Of a DNA stretch of 57,708 bases, positions 10,251 through 19,879 are shown in pieces (position 1 is the first letter of the stretch; each line of letters starts with the position of its first letter). The notes under the pieces were generated by a model. It searched no databases. It saw only the letters and a list, made by a program, of their open reading frames with translations, and was not told the DNA's origin. Source of the stretch: Phoronis australis (lineage: Eukaryota > Phoronida > Phoronidae); the NCBI GenBank assembly GCA_002633005.1, contig NMRA01000021.1:1690669-1748376 (forward strand). Reading direction: 5' to 3'. A program made the translations under genes and the position numbers.

Positions 10251-10279
10251 CCGGTTTAAATCCGTTCTTGTTTTTATTA

Positions 10280-10829
10280 ACACGTGCTGCTACTTGCTAT
10301 CATGGAGAAATTACATTTCGTTACAACTTAACTATGCACAGACTTTACCAGTGACAATAGTTGAAGATTCTTACTATTTAGAGATAACTGTTAGCTATTA
10401 AAGATACGAGATCAACTGTTAGGGAAAGCCAAAACGATGTTCTTTCTCTTCAAAATTTTAAATAGAACAACGTTCATTTGTTTTGGGTTTCTGTAAAGAC
10501 AAAACTCAAACATTGCTCAAATACGCATCGCAAAATTTTTTTGATGTTATAATTTGCAGTAACAACAAACGTCGCAAAGTAGTTTCCACACAGATGTTGC
10601 TTGCACTCAGTCTTAGTAATCAGAGCCGGAGTTATAATCTGATGCTGCAAAACGTCCCCGGCATGACAATTCCTTCTTATGGCTTCCAGGTCGGGCCAGT
10701 TTTCGTTAGGCTAAGACTATGCCTGTCGGGAAATGAAAAGAGCGGCATGACACCTGAAACAGTCGATACCAGTACAATTTAAAAAGCTTAATAAGAAAAT
10801 GTTGAGGAGAAAATCTTTGAAATAACGCA
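10280..10829. other. No gene recognised
   Basis: A plus-strand open frame of 99 codons (10483-10782) has no recognisable domain and no counterpart in copy B, where only the last part (about 10765 onward) aligns. I see nothing else supported here. Confidence 0.35.
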
Positions 10830-12230
10830 TTACTTCAGAAATAACCGCAGGGCTCTAAATACGCGCAAATTTTGTTAAGTTGGCCTAATTGTGCGGGAAA
10901 CGAGATTTTAGCAGACGTGCCCTTTTCATATCCGCGATTTCCTTCTCTCAATCTTCCTTCGAATTTTGTTCTGCGTATCCCTGAAAGAACGCATGATACG
11001 GAATCAGTTGTAACCACAAATTTCCCAGTTGTTGCAATTATGCTAATCGCACAATTTCGCCTTGATGGTAACCAATGAGCTATATGTATTTATCTCGTTG
11101 GTGGAAACCAACAACATACCATCGTGTAAGCGCCGCCCATGGGTCGGCCATATTTGTTTTGGTGGCAGTTACTAGCTTAGAAATTGTGCAAAATAACGCT
11201 GTTCAGAAGTAGGTAAGTCATGTACTTCACAGTGGAACACGCCATTACTTGGTTATTCAATACATGCACGGAGATCAGATGATTGTCATCACGCGTTTTC
11301 CATGTAACTGTACCGAAAAAGACAAGACATGGCTGCACAACTTCAAGGTGTTTTACTCAGTTCGTGAGTTCGCAGTAGTAACGATTTTCTCGAGGCTATT
11401 TTTTTCGATGAAATTACCCAATATTTTGGTCTTCTCTGTAACTTTTGATTAATTTATGTTATTTGATCTCAAATTGATTATTGACAAGATGGCGCGTTTT
11501 ATCAAGCTTCAAATTAAAACGAAAAACGTCAATATTAAAACGGAAGACAAATGTTTTATGCGCATATTTAACCATTAATAACCTGAAACTATATCGTAGA
11601 AAACCTTTGTAAAATTTTTTTACTTTGCAAAGCGATTGAGGTTATAATTTTTTTGTAAAATTTACAAAATGCTTTACTGAAATTTTCAGCAAGACTTAAA
11701 ATATTTTCTGTGTGCTTTCTCAAAGTTTGGTTTTATCTGTATATTAACAAAGTATGAAATTGGTTCCAGGTGATCAGTGTAATGGACCCACGACTAAAAA
11801 TGCACTTGAGCGACCTTTGCACGTCTGGTTCATTCCCTACCAGCCCGACTACAATTATTTTTGTACCCCTATATACAAAGTGCATATACCTACATGCAAA
11901 ACACTCCAGTAAAAAATCATTATTTCGGATTTAGATGCATGGGTCTGAATACGAACATGCCTTCCGAGCTGATGTTTCAAAAATGTTAAAAAATTGGGCA
12001 AGTGTGACAATAAAATCAAGATTTGTTCACGTTTCGAAAGTTTTATTTTGTACCATTTTTGATTTTAATGTAATCTTCAAGTGGCCAAATCATTATTTCG
12101 TTTGGGATTAGAGATAAAATTCGATAATTGTATCTTATCTGTAAAATATGAATTGAAAAACAATGCGTCACAGGTTCAAAGTTAAATGTTAGCTCAATAT
12201 ATAAGCCAGGACCGTTTTCTAATTGTGTAT
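10830..12230. repeat. Duplicated unit segment in copy A
   Basis: It aligns with copy B in two blocks, about 19900-20830 and 26430-26940, which are separated in B by inserted sequence including the Gypsy element. Shared landmarks include gggaaacgagattttagcagacgtg, gtggaacac(a/g)ccattacttgg and aaattggttccaggtgat. It contains a short frame conserved between copies (about 10905-11050). Confidence 0.75.
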
Positions 12231-12589
12231 TTCACCACCGTAATTTTTTTAACATTAGTTTATTTAGTTCATCGATTCTACTTGAAGATTGAGATTTAAG
12301 GTTTCTAGAAATTATACAGAAATACATAAATTAAAAAATTGATATTAAGAGTAAAATGACATATGATTACGAATGTAAATAAATCATTTCCATACAAAAT
12401 AAGTTATTCTATATGTATGCAACGTTTTCGAGTCACACAAAGAGATTTAACATAAAAAGAAATTTTGAAACTATTTCGAATAAAACTTTATTTTCACTTG
12501 GGTCGAGTTCTCTACATCCATTTAGAAAAAAAGTGATTTTGTTATACATTTGAGGAATATCTGAATATTTTTTGTAAACAATGGGGTAT

Positions 12590-12740
12590 TGGTCGAGTGT
12601 CTGTAAAAGCTGTACCCTCTGCTCCCGGCATACTGCACAAGCAAGAACAAATGAGCATATGTCTCAGTGTCTCTACAGGATCACAGAGGTGAATTAAAAT
12701 TATGTCTAAATTTGTCGTTGTTCACATTTTGATCTGTATA
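12590..12740 (-). pseudogene. Possible LINE zinc-knuckle remnant
   Basis: The minus strand reads HLCDPVETLRHMLICSCLC, resembling the cysteine/histidine knuckle at the C-terminus of LINE ORF2 proteins. It is short and isolated. It could belong with the minus-strand RT remnant at 13350-13620, split by the MITE between them, but the order is not proven. Confidence 0.3.
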
Positions 12741-12824
12741 GGATTATTTCATGGTTGTGAGGAAGTTGGAATGATGTCAACGGGACTGGCAAGTCTTGAG
12801 TAGTGGTACGCAGTTTAAAGTTAT

Positions 12825-12935
12825 TACTTGGCGAAATAAATTGCTCTGACGTCAAGTTTTTTGTCCTTTTTTTGTTCGTTCACATTGTACAGGTCGCATT
12901 TTTTGATCGATTCCCACGAAATTTACACACATGTT
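12825..12935 (+). repeat. Dispersed repeat also found at 39765-39895
   Basis: The stretch with attgctctgac, ttttgttcgttcaca, tacaggtcgca and aaatttacaca recurs in the same order within LC3 intron 1. No coding sense was recognised. Confidence 0.55.
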
Positions 12936-13075
12936 TTTGAGAGTGACGATTGACTTGCTTTCTTTTATTTTGGATGGTAAGGAAATCCAGTTGTCAATTC
13001 AAGTTAATATCGTAGATCTCCTGAACGCTTGGCTGTGGGAAGATGGTATAGTGTACATATTACTTTGCTGCAGTC

Positions 13076-13331
13076 CAGGGGCCCGTTCCAACAAAATTGA
13101 CTTAGCTAAGATAAATCTTAAATTTTAGTAAATTTTAAGATAAGACTTAAATTTGTCTCGATAACGTTTCAAGAAAGAGATCTTAAGTTTGAATTAAGTT
13201 TTCGATAAAAGTTTTGTCTTAATTTTAACTATCTTACCGGATGTGGAAGTTTCAAAGTATGGAAGTTAAGACAAATCTTAGACTTTTAAGTCAAAAATGA
13301 ACTTAAGTCAGTTTCTTGGAACGGGCCCCTG
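13076..13331. mobile_element. MITE with CAGGGGCCCGTTCCAA termini
   Basis: A 256-bp element. The left end CAGGGGCCCGTTCCAA and the right end TTGGAACGGGCCCCTG are perfect inverted repeats of 16 bases. GTC lies directly outside both ends (13073-13075 and 13332-13334), a 3-bp target-duplication candidate. The interior is AT-rich, with further imperfect inverted repetition (taagataaatctta, cttaagt). There is no coding. It lies within or beside a decayed LINE. A superfamily with 3-bp duplications is implied but not identified. Confidence 0.75.
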
Positions 13332-13349
13332 GTCTTGTATTGTCTTTTG

Positions 13350-13620
13350 TAGGAGTCACAGAGGATTTTGTTTGAATGATTATTTATGTTGTTTAAGACT
13401 TTGAATGTATACACGGATTGGTGGAGTATATGACGGGTTGCTACATGTAGTTTGCTCCAGTTAAGACTATTTAGAACCTTGATTGCGTTGGATCATTTCT
13501 ATGCTCTTGTTATGGCTAAAGCTGCCTGGTATTGTAGTCATTCTAAATGAAGAAGTATGACTGTGTTAGTAGATTCTGTCACAGTAATCTAGATCTGGAA
13601 GTACCTCCGTGACTGCTCAA
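13350..13620 (-). pseudogene. LINE reverse-transcriptase C-terminal remnant
   Basis: The minus strand reads HLE, a stop in place of W, LQYQAALAITRA, then IKVLNSLNWSKLHVATRHIL and YTFKVLNNINNH. This resembles the post-RT region of Jockey/CR1-like LINEs (the LQNRAARIIT ... LxWxxLxxRR ... YKILN pattern). Three stops interrupt it. Clade assignment is tentative. Confidence 0.5.
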
Positions 13621-14210
13621 CATCTGATCCGGACGATTACTTAGATCTAACGTTTGATTCCTCAACGGATATTTTCATAATAAACGCTCCGGGGTTGTCT
13701 TGTCTGCAGAAAACTTCGGTAGGTGTTTCCCAGAAGCTAAGTAGCGAAATTGTCAATATGTGTGCAATGCAAATGAATGATTATGAGTTTTTGTATGAAT
13801 GATGGAAATACTTTGTACCAAAATTTTGGGTATTGGTTAATTAGTCACGTGGATATTGCAAGTTAAAAGTTAGAATTTCTTGCCACACCCTTGCGAGTCA
13901 CTTAACACGTGAGCTTTCCAAAAACATAAGGACGTTTTTCCTCACTCTAATATCTTCTTGGCAACCCCAAACAACATCCATTTTTGGATTTGGTTTAGGG
14001 AACATCACTAATGGTAATCTTTCGTTAAAAGAAACAATTTTCCTACGATTCATCATTCATTTTCTTAAAGTGGCCCAAACCATTTCTCAAGTTACCTAAT
14101 CTGACGAAATAGTCAAGATAATCTTAATGGTTTGCCTGTTCTCATATTGACGGTTTGGTCATTCATTTTCCAGGTTTGATGGAACACTAAGTTTATCTTG
14201 GGGTCGTCCC
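13560..14210. repeat. Duplicated unit segment in copy A (right end)
   Basis: It aligns with 27480-28110 in copy B. Shared landmarks include gtttgattcctcaacg, ttggtttagggaacatcac and cctacgattcatcattcat. This marks the right limit of the amplified unit that can be aligned. Confidence 0.75.
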
Positions 14211-14239
14211 TTTCCACGTAAATCACAATTAACAATGTG

Positions 14240-14440
14240 TCCATGGGCGGATCCAGGATTTTGAGTTAAGGGAGACAGGGAGAGTATTAGCCAGGAATTA
14301 GATTTTGCCCGTCAGATAATCGCGCTCCTGAACTGGCAAAACGGGGGAGAGGTGGAAAGGTGGATTTCCATCTCCCAGAAATTTCGATTTTGTCTCTGTT
14401 TTCCTTGATTTCTGAAATGTATTCAGCCCTCCATGATACT
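14240..14440 (-). mobile_element. Terminal fragment related to the 1984-2848 element
   Basis: The GGCGGATCCAGGATTTT end at 14245 and the following sequence match, as reverse complement and with gaps, the right portion of the element at 1984-2848. Shared blocks include atcaaggaaaa, aaatttc and ataatcgcgctc. It is a solo fragment with no partner end seen. Confidence 0.4.
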
Positions 14441-15108
14441 TCTAGAACCTGGTTGCTCTTTACGTCGAGCGTTCAAATTCCCACTGTCCTTTAGAATTAG
14501 TTGGAATCTTAATCCAAAGTCAAATTTTCAATTTGTAAGTTACCGACAAAATCGCTCAAAATTCTGGACTTGTACCTGCCTTTCTGTCGACTGCGTTTAA
14601 GAATGTCTTGCATGAAAAGGAACTCCGCCAGCCGCAGAGCGCGCGGGCCCACTGCGACCCATTTGCCTCCAACGAACGCTGCTAAACAAAGCAAGGTAAA
14701 ACGACTGTGCTGTCCCTGAAGATGCAAAACAATAGTAAACTTATTCGTAATCTTTTTACTTTGCATTAAGTCCAAACATTGCGAAATAACGTCTGTATGT
14801 GCAAAATGTTTAACTGAGCATGCGAAGATATACAGGACTACACTGATCGAAAAAAGGTGTTGGTAACAAAATTTGAAACGAACAATTTTTGAGTGATTGA
14901 ACAGCATTTGTTTTATTTTGGAACCTTTTCGAAGGGGTCAGTGAAGGATAACTAGTCCATCAAATTTTTATCTATGCTCACATTATGGGAACGTTTGTGT
15001 AGCACCTCAGTGAGTTCATTGCTTTTCACAATAAAAATAATTGTCTTGGAGCAGATCGACTACGACTGTCACCCGTCGCACTGTATCCCGTAATAGAGAC
15101 CAAAATGC
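14441..15108. other. No gene recognised
   Basis: A 132-codon minus-strand frame (14509-14907) has no domain I recognise and no conserved partner in copies B or C. Nothing else is supported. Confidence 0.35.
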
Positions 15109-15309
15109 TTACTCGTCATTTTCTGGATGCCTTTCTTGGTGTAATCCTTTATGCATTCTTGTTTCCATGCGCTGGGCTTGAATTACGTCACCTGCTCCTA
15201 TTATGAAGTCTACCAAAGCCTTGAAATTACCTTCATTTGCATTTCCGCAAGAGTCATCATCGTGGTGGCCCTCAGTGCTATACCTCCTTGTCCGCAAAAC
15301 ACTATACAC
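15109..15309 (-). pseudogene. hAT-type DUF4371 transposase remnant
   Basis: The minus strand contains GNANEGNFKALVDFIIGAGD. This matches the GNFxxLVDFRxDAGD signature at the start of the DUF4371 region of hAT transposases and of ZMYM/THAP12-like derivatives. Only about 66 codons survive, with no catalytic RNase-H-like fold. It is a fragment of a larger lost element. Confidence 0.55.
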
Positions 15310-15345
15310 TTAATCAACAAAGCAAGAAGTTCTCTATTTCTCTAA

Positions 15346-15743
15346 ATGCTTACAGTCTGAGAATCTGCTCTCAATTCTTGTAATAATATCCCTACTAGAG
15401 TTACGTTATTATTGAATGGTAGTCCTAACCTTGACTTCGTTCTCAATGAATTCCTCCTAAGCAACGTTAGCAAATGTTTATGTACCGTTTATCAACATTG
15501 TTGCTTCTGATTTCCATATATAAATCTGTATATATTTTTGCTTGTATATATTCGTAATAGCATATCTAAGTGTTGGAATACTTATATTAGATACTATACT
15601 TAAATGTATATACCTCTATGTAAATTAGTTTTATTTATGATTTGTTTACAACCCAGATATAATGATTCGCGATTTCTGGGTTTGTCATTATTTCTTTGTA
15701 TGTTCTGTGTATTCTTCAATAAATATATAATACCTAAAAATGA
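15346..15743 (+). mobile_element. Putative retroelement 3' tail replacing the 5' end of GPCR copy B
   Basis: AT-rich sequence ending AATAAATATATAATACCTAAAAA. Directly after it the GPCR similarity begins, at the codons for WYTQE. The GPCR promoter and the first 18 or so codons present in copies A and C are absent. It looks like a 5'-truncated LINE 3' UTR, but no coding part confirms this. Confidence 0.4.
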
Positions 15744-15826
15744 TGGTACACGCAAGAGACCATTTCTGATGACGTTCTAGTTGTACACATGATACTTGAA
15801 ATGTTAATAATAGTTTCAGCTGTTTT

Positions 15827-16306
15827 TGGCAACTCATTGGTGATTGGAGCATACGTTGTGAGCGTGACAATACGTATGGAACCAAGCAATGTATTTATTA
15901 TTTCGTTGGCTGTTGTGGATATAACAACAGCGCTAGTTGGTGTCCCCGTAAATATTTTACAGAGGTTTATCATTCCGTTTTTCTGAAGAAGCTTGCCCAT
16001 TGACGCCTTGACGAGCTTTGAGGTGTGCATCTTTGCAATTTGCATCAAGTATTTTCCCATCGCAGTTGGATATAACGTTCTTGTCGCAATAGCCGTGGAC
16101 TGACTCCTTTTTATAGTTTTCCCACTGCGCTACGCGGTTATCGTGACGCATCAAAAATGCTTGCTCGTGATAGCGGTCGCATTCGTTTACCAAGCAGTAA
16201 ATATTATCAGGCTGGCGTCGGCCGCTTCCAGAAACAATTACAGTCCAGCCGGGGACAGGTGTGAACTCAATGAAATGTATCGTCAAGTGGAAAACAGAGT
16301 CAGAGG
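15827..16306 (+). repeat. 480-bp direct repeat, left copy
   Basis: Nearly identical to 16308-16787, with only scattered substitutions (about 2 per cent by eye). Both are the TM1-to-loop-2 part of the receptor. The copies abut a single n at 16307. Confidence 0.9.
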
Positions 16307-16307
16307 N
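16307..16307. other. Assembly gap of one unknown base
   Basis: The only n in the window, exactly at the junction of the two 480-bp repeats. It marks a contig join, and the duplication across it may be artificial. Confidence 0.9.
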
Positions 16308-16787
16308 TGGTAACTCGTTGGTGATTGGAGCATACGTTGTGAGCGTGACAATACGTATGGAACCAAGCAATGTATTTATTATGTCGTTGGCTGTTGTGGA
16401 TATAACAACAGCGCTAGTTGGTGTCCCCGTAAATATTTTACAGAGGTTTATCATTCCGCTTTTCTGGAGAAGCTTGCCCATTGACGCCTTGACGAGCTTT
16501 GAGATGTGTATCTTTGCAATATGCATCAAGTCTTTTCCCATCGCAGTTGGATATAACGTTCTTGTCGCAATAGCCGTGGACTGACTCCTTTTTATAGTTT
16601 TCCCACTGCGCTACGCGGTTATCGTGACGCATCAAAAATGCTTGCTCGTGATAGCGGTCGCATTCGTTTACCAAGAAGCAAATATTATCAGGCTGGCGTC
16701 GGCCGCTTCCAGAAACAATTACAGTCCAGCCGGGGACAGGTGTGAACTCAGTGAAATATATCGTCAAGTGGAAAACAGAGTCAGAGG
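16308..16787 (+). repeat. 480-bp direct repeat, right copy
   Basis: Partner of 15827-16306. It keeps the Trp codon that is a stop in the left copy, but shares the stop after the TM3 Asp. Confidence 0.9.
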
Positions 16788-17168
16788 ATTTATATTTGGT
16801 ACGTTCATTCCAATTCTTATAATCTCGCTTCACTCCACAGTTGCTCTCATTGCATACCGGAAGAAAAGGAGTGACGTGGCATCTGCAGGATATGCTCAAC
16901 CATCTCAAGTGAGAGGTTATAAGATTACAGTTTTATGTTACGGATCGTTGTGTTGTTTCTTCTTTGCAATCTGCTTGTCATTTTTGTCTTGACCGTTTCA
17001 AAGATAAACAAGGCCCCTTGGTGGATGATCTATGTTAGATACGTTTTCGTTGAGCTCGCTTTTTTGTACTCGGCCCTAAACTTGCTTGTCTAAGCAAATT
17101 CCATAAAGGTGTTTTCCAAGGCGTTTAAAAAACGTTTGCGAGTAACAAGATCACCCGAAGCAAATTAG

Positions 17169-17387
17169 ATTTTGTAAATCGGTACAGTTGTTTATATTTG
17201 TATAATTGAGTTGAGTTGTTTTTTGTTTTGATTGACTAACTTGTCAATTCACCCAAAAGTTTGACCATTATGACGCCGTTTTCGTTTTTTTTATGGTCAC
17301 GGTTCGTAATATTATTTCTGCACATAGCAATATTCATCTATATATGCACAAAATTGCTCACATGCAAATACCATGTAACTGGTTAAA
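17169..17387. repeat. Downstream flank of GPCR copy B
   Basis: Aligns with 6388-6580, for example at ggttcgtaatattatttctgcac and attcatctat. Alignment breaks at about 17388. Confidence 0.65.
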
Positions 17388-17960
17388 TAGGCATGGAACA
17401 CAAAAGCTTGCCAAAAATATATTTTAAACAATTTCTGATGAACGTACCATCTTGCAACGTCTAGTAAAGGGCTATTCCCTTTCCGCTGTGAGGAAATTTC
17501 CAGACAAATATCAGAAAATTCACAATCTTTGAAATACGCTCGAAGGAAAAACTCTTTGGTTACCACAGAGTTTCTAATCTCCCTCTCACTTAGGATAATT
17601 GCCCGCATGCGCTCACAGTCAGATCAAGGAGTGTATTACTAATCTCCTTGGTAAGATGCTTGAAGTCGTTTTGAGGTCAAAGGTCACATTTTCCATGTAA
17701 GGAAAATGTGCTACGTCTGTGTCTTGCCATATCAAATAAGGAGACGTGCTTTGCCTTGTGGGAGAAATATCGATGAAGAGGCGAGCAGTTGGCAGATCGT
17801 ATATTTCAAATTTGATACTAAAAGAAAATGCTTTGATATCAATAGAAATTTAAAATCTTTACGAACAAACCCTAAAAAATGCCTAGTGAGCAGGTTGAAT
17901 TCTGTTTCAGTAGCAGAGAACCATTGTCAATATTGCAATTTATTCTTTTAATCGCGTTTC
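17388..17960. other. Insertion private to copy B, unidentified
   Basis: Copies A and C continue without this roughly 570 bp. A minus-strand frame (17312-17608) and a plus-strand frame (17706-17951) overlap it, but I recognise no domain. No terminal repeats were found. Confidence 0.35.
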
Positions 17961-18285
17961 AGGCCTTTTGGCTTTTGGAGGCTTCTAAGTTCGATATACA
18001 GCCAGAACATATCATACAGAGAGAAGGAGATAAACCCATTTAAACAGTACACACCATGAATTTTTGCACATTTCGAATTACCGGTGGCCACAGACTAAAT
18101 GTATGACGTAAAATTTAGTCAAATCCATGATTATTTTGTGTCATTAGCTCGAAATTTTGATTTCTCTTTCAATTTTCACATTTCCCGCCATGTGACATCA
18201 TGGGTTGAACACAAGAGATCAGCTACTAGCATTGAACAACGGCAGAGAGTAGGAATTTGAAAGCGACAACGATTATGAGCAAGAA

Positions 18286-18486
18286 ATGAACAAATACTAT
18301 GAAAAAACTTGCGAGAATGGTGGCCAGGATGACGAAATGGGGTTGCACGAAAGCGAGAAAGAGTTTGAGATGTTTTCAGCTGCGTACTTTTCTACTTTGA
18401 GGCCTTACGAACTGGATCCTCCCGCGAGAGAAGCGGCCTCGGGCTCGGCCAGTCAACCCAGTGATCCAACAGACGATCCTGAATAA
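18286..18486 (+). pseudogene. Short acidic open frame within the THAP insertion
   Basis: A 66-codon frame rich in E, D and S, containing FSAAYFSTLRPYELDPPARE. The PYELDPP stretch recalls the PYxFEP motif of some invertebrate transposon-linked proteins; that is inference. The frame is open a few codons upstream (SDNDYEQE). I do not recognise a function. Confidence 0.3.
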
Positions 18487-18499
18487 AGAGCCGATGTTT

Positions 18500-18763
18500 C
18501 TGAATAGTAAATATTGTCCTTTGTTGAACCAGGCCTTCATCGTAACATCTCCTCTGATTGGAGTCGAAACACGACTCCTCAAAGTGGGCAGAACACAAAA
18601 TGGCCCCGGACAGAATCGCTTGGTCCACGCTGAGGTAGGTCCCATACTCTCGTTCGGCGCACGAAGCGATGCCACTACTGCGCAATTTTGGCGTCCTTCG
18701 GAACACCGAGACGTTCTCCGTCTGACTGCTGTTGCTGCAGCCTCCGCAAATACATCTTTTCAT
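18500..18763 (-). pseudogene. THAP-domain fragment
   Basis: The minus frame from 18763 begins MKRCICGGCSNSS, then VSVFRRTPKLRSSGIASC, then ILSGAILCSAHFEESCF. The C-x3-C start and the late C-x2-H (CSAH) fit the C2CH zinc module of THAP domains, with the F after it. The usual Trp and the FP pair are altered, so folding is doubtful. No transposase catalytic domain follows. It is a degenerate remnant of a transposon or THAP gene. Confidence 0.55.
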
Positions 18764-19019
18764 CCCTCTACGAACCTTCTCGACGCAAAATATATTTTAC
18801 TTTCACTTCACTCTATACACTTAGTTGCTAATCCGAACAGTGTGCCGAACGACTTGGGTTCAACCCATGACGTTGTACATAATTATTATTTTTTTCAACT
18901 TTTACGTGTTTCTTTATGAGCTGTGCACTAAAGGCACTGAAATCAAGTAAGATATAATAATAAAATTTATTTTGAGGTTCTAGAGTCATGTTGCGTACAC
19001 TTTAATCAGACAAGTGAAG

Positions 19020-19790
19020 TGTTCAAATATATCGTATATTATTGAAAATACCGGTATGTACAACTTAACTTGCCCACAATAGTGCATGTGCGGTATTTCG
19101 ACACTGCGAGATATGTCATATCTATGTTTACATGAAAATCTGTTACGTGTGTCTGTACATGATCTGAACCATTATAGGACAATCTCATGAAATGAAATCA
19201 ATATGCTAGAGCAACTTCGTGCTCTTTTCCTTATAGGTACGTTATTGAATTATTTATTGCTTTTGACATTTTAGAGACAAATAAGACGGTCTTCATCAAT
19301 AATTTAATTCTTAAATAATGATCATTTTCATACCAGACAGGTTTAAAAAATATTTTTAATTCTAATAGCCAAGAGTGTTACCAAAATGTGAAGAATATCA
19401 AGGTATAATAGTAACGTAGAAAGGAAATGATTCTGACAGATTATATAAATTACTAATTAAGCTAAAGGAGGATAATTTCAATGATTCAAAAGATTTGTAC
19501 TCTATAAAGACAAAAATCTTAGACTATGCATCTGTCACAGTTCCTGTCAGGCATTCATCCACAATTTCACATCTTCATATATTAAATAAATTTTAGGTAC
19601 CGTCTGAGACAATTACCTTATTGTGGAAATTTGCAAAAAATGTTATCAACTAATTACTCCAACCATCTATCCGAAAGTTGCATATAAAGGTTTACTGATG
19701 AATAAAAATGGGCAAACATCTATTCTTCAACTTTAATGTACTGTGGATAGCCTATTACATTGGTTTTAGTGTAAGACTTTCCAGAGATCA
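19020..19790. repeat. Duplicated unit segment in copy B
   Basis: Aligns with 6680-7400, with landmarks ctgttacgtgtgt, ctagagcaactt, ttattgcttttgacattttaga and taccagacaggtttaaaaa. Non-coding. Confidence 0.75.
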
Positions 19791-19879
19791 AATAAACACA
19801 CAGAAAAACCAGGAATCCCAACTGGTAATCTAGATTGCCGGCCTAGTGCTCCTATCAATGAACTTCCAAGGACCCGCTA

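Larger units (their letters stand above)
10086..10279. repeat. Foldback element with two inverted hammerhead-like modules
   Basis: The two arms, about 10086-10175 and 10194-10279, are near-perfect reverse complements of each other, with about 18 bases between them. Each arm carries the same module read outward from the centre: TTCTGATGAT, AAACGCCGAAACATGTCAA and TTAAATCCG. It sits directly beside the tandem-dimer repeat. The modules resemble termini of Penelope-like retroelements, in which hammerhead ribozymes are known; that assignment is inference. Confidence 0.7.
15744..17168 (+). pseudogene. Class A GPCR, copy B, decayed and split
   Basis: Same receptor as copies A and C but non-functional. 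The start codon and extracellular N-terminus are missing. The first segment (15744-16306) has a stop at 15984-15986 in place of a Trp after TM2 and another at 16101-16103 just after the D of the DRL motif. A single unknown base follows at 16307. Then the sequence restarts in TM1 and repeats 480 bp (16308-16787) with the same second stop at 16582-16584. The rest continues to 17168, with a one-base deletion near 16935 in TM6 and a further stop within NPLVY. The stop shared by both segments means the decay preceded their separation. Remaining codons are close to copies A and C, so the loss is fairly recent. Confidence 0.9.
18045..18995. mobile_element. Insertion in copy B carrying a THAP-type sequence
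   Basis: Relative to copy A (about 6645-6680) nearly 1 kb is inserted. It contains a minus-strand THAP-like domain and a plus-strand acidic open frame. Its ends may be weakly inverted (agtacacaccatga and, reverse-complemented, gtgtacgcaacatga). It is probably a DNA transposon relic, since THAP domains are the DNA-binding part of P-type and some other transposases. Confidence 0.4.

Noticed and set aside
9157-10279. CRISPR-like array, from the repeated hairpins
   Set aside because: There are only two diverged units of about 800 bp, with no short regular repeats and spacers. The genome is clearly eukaryotic.
18376-18675. 99-codon minus frame overlapping the THAP fragment
   Set aside because: It is the shadow of the THAP-like frame in another phase, without the Cys/His pattern.
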